From Neobacillus driksii (GTDB lineage: Bacteria > Bacillota > Bacilli > Bacillales > Cytobacillaceae): DNA of 64,000 nucleotides. Under the pieces are notes generated by a model. That model was not told the origin of the DNA, made no database searches, and saw only the letters and a program-made list of their open reading frames with translations. Position 1 is the stretch's first letter. Every line of letters begins with the position of its first letter. Below are positions 59,724-64,000 of the stretch, in pieces. The stretch is from positions 62,001 to 126,000 of the forward strand of contig NZ_JACCBX010000013.1 of the NCBI RefSeq assembly GCF_013409995.1. The letters run 5' to 3'. The position numbers were made by a program, and so were the translations under genes.

Positions 59724-61103
59724 TTATTTTTTATACTTTGCAAATTCTAATTCAATTTTCTTCGCTGCATCGTCTAAATATTTCTTTATTGTTGCTTCAT
59801 CTGTCGCTTTGTTTTGAGCGATTTTTAGAATGACGTCTTTTGCAAAGGTTTCAGAAAGATAAGGATATCCTGGGGATACAGGACGAGATTTGTTTGTATT
59901 TTCCACTTGATACTTTAATACTGACCATGCATCGTTGTGATATGGGTTGTCTGTATTTGTATCAATTGCGTCCACGGAATTGATTCTTGTTGGAATAGAA
60001 CCGTTTTTAGCGAAATATTCTTTTGATGCTTCGTCGTTAGTTAACCATTCCATGACTTCAACGATTTGCTTGATGCGTTCTTCGTCTTCTTCTTGTCCGT
60101 TACGAACAAATGCCCAAGATCCTGATGGTGTGTATAACCCGTTCAAGTTTTCACTCATTTTTGGATAACGAACCGTTTTGAATTTTAAGTCAGGATAATT
60201 ATTGATAAGCTCATTTACATACCAGAATCCGCTAACAGATAGTGCTGATTTTCCTGTATGGAATGTTTTTTCGGATTCTGTGGCACTAGCAAGTGCTGGT
60301 TCAGCAAATAATTGTGCATACTTTGTTAATGCTTCTACACTTTTGTCACTGTTTAATACGCCATCAACTGTTACACCATCTTTACCGACAATGTTTGCAT
60401 CATTTCCCCAAAGAAGTGGTGTGAAGTAGTATGTTCCTAATTCATAGGCACCTGCAGTAATGTCTGTTAGTAATAAACTTACAGCCACTTCATAATTTGC
60501 AAAAGCTGGATCATCCGTCGTTTTGGCAAACTCGTCCACCTTTCTTGATAACTCAATAAATTGATCCCATGTCCAGTCTTGATCAAGTGAAGGTACTAAT
60601 GCTTTTACATCTTCAGGTAATGCATTGATCATGTCTTCGTTATACATGATAGCTACGCCTGAGTCTGAATAACCCATTCCGTAGAATTTCTCGTCCACTG
60701 TTCCTTGGTCGATAATCGCTTGCGTGAATCCATCTTTGAATCCATCGCTCATGTATCCATCAAGTTCACCAAGTAATCCTGAATCAACGTAAGCCCCAAT
60801 ATCGGGTCCATCTAATGTGAAAATATCAGGCATGTCATTTGCTGTAATTGCTGCATTAAGCTTATCTATGTAGCCTGAACCAGCTCCTGCACGTGTGATG
60901 TTTTGTATTTCTATTTTTGGTCCGTCTGGATGAGCCTCATTGTAGCTCTTTACTCGGTCAGCAAACATCTTTCCTTCTGGATGATCTGCTGCGGCCTGTG
61001 TCCAAACTACAATTTTGTCACTGCTGCTAGTTTTGTCTGAACTACAAGCTGCTAACGAAAAGACTAAAAACAGGATTGAAACAAACAAGATTAACTTTTT
61101 CAT
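59724..61103 (-). CDS. Sugar ABC importer, substrate-binding lipoprotein
   Basis: 459 residues from the ATG at 61103, which follows AAGGGGGAG; the longer frame back to 61223 covers the cre region. Lipoprotein signal with lipobox SLAAC. The mature protein is a family 1 extracellular binding protein (IVVWTQAAADHPE at the start, MPDIFTLDGPDIGAYVDSGL, SGFWYVNELINNYP). It should bind sucrose or a fructo-oligosaccharide, judged from the GH32 gene. First gene of the operon. Confidence 0.9.
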   Translation of the reverse strand: MKKLILFVSILFLVFSLAACSSDKTSSSDKIVVWTQAAADHPEGKMFADRVKSYNEAHPDGPKIEIQNITRAGAGSGYIDKLNAAITANDMPDIFTLDGPDIGAYVDSGLLGELDGYMSDGFKDGFTQAIIDQGTVDEKFYGMGYSDSGVAIMYNEDMINALPEDVKALVPSLDQDWTWDQFIELSRKVDEFAKTTDDPAFANYEVAVSLLLTDITAGAYELGTYYFTPLLWGNDANIVGKDGVTVDGVLNSDKSVEALTKYAQLFAEPALASATESEKTFHTGKSALSVSGFWYVNELINNYPDLKFKTVRYPKMSENLNGLYTPSGSWAFVRNGQEEDEERIKQIVEVMEWLTNDEASKEYFAKNGSIPTRINSVDAIDTNTDNPYHNDAWSVLKYQVENTNKSRPVSPGYPYLSETFAKDVILKIAQNKATDEATIKKYLDDAAKKIELEFAKYKK

Positions 61104-61138
61104 ACTTCTCCCCCTTGTTCTTTTTAACATCTTATCAA

Positions 61139-61212
61139 GCGCTTTCAATATTGTAATGCGATTTAGTTTAGCGCTTTCATAAGTTAATGATAAGGTATTT
61201 ACAACGCTTTCA
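61139..61212. promoter_or_regulatory. Three cre-like boxes upstream of the sugar importer operon
   Basis: GCGCTTTCA at 61139-61147, GCGCTTTCA at 61171-61179 and ACGCTTTCA at 61204-61212 (plus strand). Read on the minus strand each is TGAAAGCGYT, the core of the CcpA cre site. Spacing is 32 and 33 bp, about three helical turns, so all three lie on one DNA face. Confidence 0.65.
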
Positions 61213-61307
61213 AAATGCTGCATTTCTTTAAAAAATGTTTAAATTCATATTATTGAAAATAAAAGTGCAAGGTGCCAGCTTATTAGCGACAAGCGCAGGG
61301 CAATAAA

Positions 61308-61341
61308 CAAAAAAGCCTCATCACCCAGTAGTGAGAGGCTT
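61308..61341 (-). terminator. Terminator of the two-component operon
   Basis: AAGCCTC / GAGGCTT stem with inner CAC / GTG, followed on the minus strand by TTTTTTGTTTATTG. It overlaps the stop codon of the response regulator. Confidence 0.85.
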
Positions 61342-62512
61342 AATTATTTTTTACTAGTTTACGATATTCACTTGGTGTTTTTTTCATTTTCCTTTTAAAT
61401 ACTTGGCTGAAGTAACGCTGATCGGTATAGCCGACTTTTTCGGCAATTTCATATGTTTTAAGATCTGTATTTTGCAGGAAAAGGCATGCATATTCCATTC
61501 TGACATTTGTTAAATAATCGAGAAAGGTAAGACCGGTTTTTTGTTTAAAAAGTAGGCTGAAATAGCTAACACTTAATCCTACTTGTTGTGCTATCTGTTC
61601 CACGCCAAGATCTGTTTGAAAGTTATTTCGGATATAGTCGAGTGCCTCTTCCATCATAGCTGCAGCTGATTGGCTGGGCTTATATTCTTTCTTTAACCGC
61701 TCTTCTGTCAGAACATTGCCGCTTATATAGTTTTCATATTTTAGTAATTCCTTGGCAGCTTCAACGGAATGCTTTATTTCAAATAACTGCTCAACGACTT
61801 TACCAAAAGAGATGATGCATTGATCAGAGCCTTCATGAAGAAGCAGCTGTGAAAATGCATCGGTAATATCCGCTGCTTGAGTGACGAAGTGTTTTGCCAT
61901 TTCAACGACTACCATCACTTCTTTATCTGACAGCTGGTAAACAAATAGGTTCGGATTCCACTTAGAAAGGAAGTCTTCATTTTTTGTAAAAATTAATTCG
62001 ATGTCTTCCTTATAGTTTTTTACGATCATTGAGAAATAAAGAGCTTGTTTGTTGTTGGTTTGAGCATCCACTTTCCCTGATGTAATCAGCTCATAAATCG
62101 CATATTTCTCATGCTCATACACATTTACTTTTTGCTCTTTTAATTTGTTAAGTGCTCTTTTAACGCAATCTTCCAATTCGTCATAATCAATCGGCTTTAA
62201 AATATAGTCGAACGCGTTATTTTTAATTCCTTCTTTTGCATATTCAAAATCATCATAACCGCTTATTAAGATAACCATTGGCTTATTATCGATCTGATTT
62301 ATTGTCTTTAACAGTTCAATCCCGCTCATTTCAGGCATTGAAATATCTGTTAATAGAAGATCAGCTTGTTGATTTTTGATGATCTCCATGACTTCTTGTC
62401 CATTTTGAGCTGTCCCAATGATTTCACAGTCTAATCCCTGCCAATCGATAATTTGTGCAAGATTTTTTAAGATTAACTTTTCGTCATCCGCAATTACTAC
62501 TTTATATCCCAT
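61340..62512 (-). CDS. YesN-like AraC-type response regulator
   Basis: 390 residues. N-terminal receiver (about 1-125) with acidic pair 9-10, phospho-acceptor Asp56 (LLLTDISMPEMSG) and Lys near 107 (YILKP). A long central region, then an AraC-type double helix-turn-helix at about 290-390 (LGVEQIAQQVGLSVSYFSLL and IAEKVGYTDQRYFSQVFKR). Family knowledge: YesN-type regulators activate sugar uptake genes in response to YesM kinases. The adjacent importer operon is the likely target. It follows the kinase gene directly. Confidence 0.9.
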   Translation of the reverse strand: MGYKVVIADDEKLILKNLAQIIDWQGLDCEIIGTAQNGQEVMEIIKNQQADLLLTDISMPEMSGIELLKTINQIDNKPMVILISGYDDFEYAKEGIKNNAFDYILKPIDYDELEDCVKRALNKLKEQKVNVYEHEKYAIYELITSGKVDAQTNNKQALYFSMIVKNYKEDIELIFTKNEDFLSKWNPNLFVYQLSDKEVMVVVEMAKHFVTQAADITDAFSQLLLHEGSDQCIISFGKVVEQLFEIKHSVEAAKELLKYENYISGNVLTEERLKKEYKPSQSAAAMMEEALDYIRNNFQTDLGVEQIAQQVGLSVSYFSLLFKQKTGLTFLDYLTNVRMEYACLFLQNTDLKTYEIAEKVGYTDQRYFSQVFKRKMKKTPSEYRKLVKNN

Positions 62513-64000
62513 TTAATCACCTTTAATCGGAAATGAAATTTTAATTACCGTACCCTCATTTTTCGTCGAACAAATGATGAGACCATATTTCTCTCCATAA
62601 AAAAGTCTTATCCGCTCATCAACATTGCGTACACCGTGACCATTACTTGTTTGAGTATGTTGATTTTCTAGTTTCCACTTATTTAATTCCATTTGTACAC
62701 GTTCATCAATACCCTTACCATTGTCTTCAATCCAAAACTCGCCTTGGCAGTTTGAAACCGTACCTCTAATCTTAATCAGCCCTTCTTCATCATCTTTGTT
62801 TGAAAACGCATGGATTAAAATATTTTCTACGAGCGGCTGCAGAATTAGTTTAAGGACTTGATAATTATTCAGTTCTTCCTCTACATCTACTTCGAAAGAA
62901 AAACGATTATCAAATCTTATTTTCTGTATTTCCAGATAACTGATCACATGACGGATCTCATCTTTTACTTTCACTTCATAACCTCCATTAATGCTGATGC
63001 GCAGCAGCTTACCGAGGTTAATCGTCATTTTACTAATTTCCTTTTGCCCGTTTAAAGCGGCAAGTGCATTAATTGATTCAAGCGTATTGTATAAAAAATG
63101 AGGATTGATTTGCTGCTGCAGAACTTTAAACTGAGCCTCTCGCTTTCGTTCCTGTTCTGTCTTAATGTCAGTCATCAATTGTTGAAGTTTTCCGATCATG
63201 TTATTAAAGCCCTGCGAAATGTTTTGTAATTCTTGAAATTTAAATCTCCCCATTCGTTTGCTCAGCCTGCCGCTTTCAACTTGTTTCATTCGTATTAACA
63301 GTTCATGAATAAATAGAGAAATTCTTTTTAAATACAATAAATTAAATAAACCCGCGGTTAACACGGTAAACCCTACAATGACTAACATGGTGTTTCGGAT
63401 ATTGACGATATCACTGGCAATTGTTTTCCAAGGCTTTATTGATACTAGGATGAGCTGTGAGTTACCTCCCGTTTCAAAACTAGAGGGTGTATAAGTAATC
63501 AAACTTTTTTCATTGTCCCATTCATCAGTGAGGTAACCACTTTTATTTGTTGGAAAATCAGAAAAACTTTGAATGTCCAGGGTTTTACCAATGTAATTCC
63601 GATTTAATGAATAAAGCACGGTCCCCTCTTTATTTACAATCAATTCATGGCTCGGACCTCCATAAATATTTTTAAAAATAGGATCAAATAAATCTAGTTT
63701 TACATGTAGTATTAAATAACCTAAATTATCAAGCGTGTTAAGATCCTTTATGACTCTTGATTGAGTTAGAATATAGTTCTGACTAAAAAAAAGGTTTTGA
63801 TTTTCATATGGAGTTAACCAAACCGGACGACCTTTCTGCTGTAAAACCTCATCCAAAAACAAACTTGAACGAAGCGAGTCTAAGCTCGTAACCTTCTCAT
63901 CGGTATAAGTAATCACATTCCCATCAAGCGTAAAAAGAACAAGATTATCAATCTGTGAATTACCATACATCTTTCCGGCGATTTCCTGCCGATCCCTATA
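62513..64000 (-). CDS. YesM-like sensor histidine kinase, N-terminus beyond the window
   Basis: 496 codons are visible and the frame stays open at the window edge (the ATG at 63970 is internal). An extracytoplasmic sensor domain is visible to about residue 195, then a transmembrane helix (MLVIVGFTVLTAGLFNLLYL, about 204-223), a HAMP linker, the His_kinase domain with QQINPHFLYNTLESINAL (His is the phospho-acceptor) and a HATPase domain (EDNGKGIDE). Family knowledge: a surface sensor for sugars or the loaded binding protein. It pairs with the YesN-like gene one base downstream. Confidence 0.9.
   Translation of the reverse strand, partial: YRDRQEIAGKMYGNSQIDNLVLFTLDGNVITYTDEKVTSLDSLRSSLFLDEVLQQKGRPVWLTPYENQNLFFSQNYILTQSRVIKDLNTLDNLGYLILHVKLDLFDPIFKNIYGGPSHELIVNKEGTVLYSLNRNYIGKTLDIQSFSDFPTNKSGYLTDEWDNEKSLITYTPSSFETGGNSQLILVSIKPWKTIASDIVNIRNTMLVIVGFTVLTAGLFNLLYLKRISLFIHELLIRMKQVESGRLSKRMGRFKFQELQNISQGFNNMIGKLQQLMTDIKTEQERKREAQFKVLQQQINPHFLYNTLESINALAALNGQKEISKMTINLGKLLRISINGGYEVKVKDEIRHVISYLEIQKIRFDNRFSFEVDVEEELNNYQVLKLILQPLVENILIHAFSNKDDEEGLIKIRGTVSNCQGEFWIEDNGKGIDERVQMELNKWKLENQHTQTSNGHGVRNVDERIRLFYGEKYGLIICSTKNEGTVIKISFPIKGD

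Noticed and set aside
61104..61223. N-terminal extension on the sugar-binding lipoprotein
   Set aside because: It would bury the lipoprotein signal peptide and covers the cre-like boxes; the ATG at 61103 has a strong AAGGGGGAG.
1..64000. CRISPR arrays, tRNA or rRNA genes, prophage or complete insertion sequences
   Set aside because: No regularly spaced identical repeats, cloverleaf-ending CCA sequences, transposase or integrase frames were found in reading the window.

Overview
The window looks like chromosome from a low-GC Gram-positive bacterium of the family Bacillaceae. The evidence is a Des/DesK/DesR membrane-fluidity module, an intracellular subtilisin, a DUF1002 protein, AGGAGG-type ribosome binding sites with frequent TTG/GTG starts, and intrinsic terminators after most genes. 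A Neobacillus or related Bacillus is plausible, but there is no rRNA or other marker to fix the genus. No rRNA, tRNA, CRISPR array, prophage or intact insertion sequence was seen.

Layout. 1-4.4 kb: 3' part of an AidB-like acyl-CoA dehydrogenase, then desR-desK-des with a candidate DesR operator. 4.6-5.7 kb: a half-length UvrC (Cho-like) nuclease. 5.7-11.1 kb: a heme-copper reductase block: methyltransferase, Met/His-rich membrane protein, SCO copper chaperone, subunits I, II and IIa, and heme O synthase. Subunit I aligns with ba3 oxidases but has Asn240 where the His-cross-linked active-site Tyr belongs. Both transcription units carry an Fnr-like box centred exactly 41.5 bp upstream of the start implied by a -10 box. 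I read this as a probable CuA-type nitric oxide reductase rather than an ordinary terminal oxidase. 11.2-13.4 kb: hpt with a small helical protein, a dispersed repeat, and a divergent vWA/helix-turn-helix pair. 13.5-20.2 kb: VOC protein, amino-acid ABC importer, GNAT, and an MFS pump divergent from an SgrR-like regulator. 20.2-32.6 kb: cysteine desulfidase-like protein, heterodimeric ABC exporter, a 794-residue protein with two isoprenoid-synthase-like halves, a MacAB/YknXYZ-like efflux operon, and SelO. 32.6-41.6 kb: an ABC-F protein behind a leader with an intrinsic terminator, a 14-bp inverted repeat and a 13-residue leader peptide; an MFS transporter; a second copy of the repeat; a CwlO-like NlpC/P60 hydrolase; VOC; a PfkB sugar kinase; and an M4 protease gene broken by two frameshifts. 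41.9-50.1 kb: an ECF importer with a strong internal terminator, a DUF1002 protein, intracellular subtilisin, CstA and its YbdD-family partner. 50.3-64 kb: a large secreted amylopullulanase, a LacI-family regulator, a truncated ROK fructokinase, a GH32 sucrase/fructanase, a sugar ABC importer without its own ATPase, and a YesN/YesM-like two-component system running off the window.

How they work together. In the last block the importer would bring in sucrose or a fructo-oligosaccharide, GH32 would split it, and a kinase would phosphorylate the fructose. The local ROK kinase is reduced to about 49 codons, so a kinase elsewhere (for example the PfkB gene at 38.9 kb) would be needed. Three cre-like boxes at 32-33 bp spacing precede the importer and point to catabolite control. 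In the heme-copper block, CtaB (heme), SCO (CuA) and possibly the Met/His-rich membrane protein would serve biogenesis of the reductase under anaerobic Fnr control.
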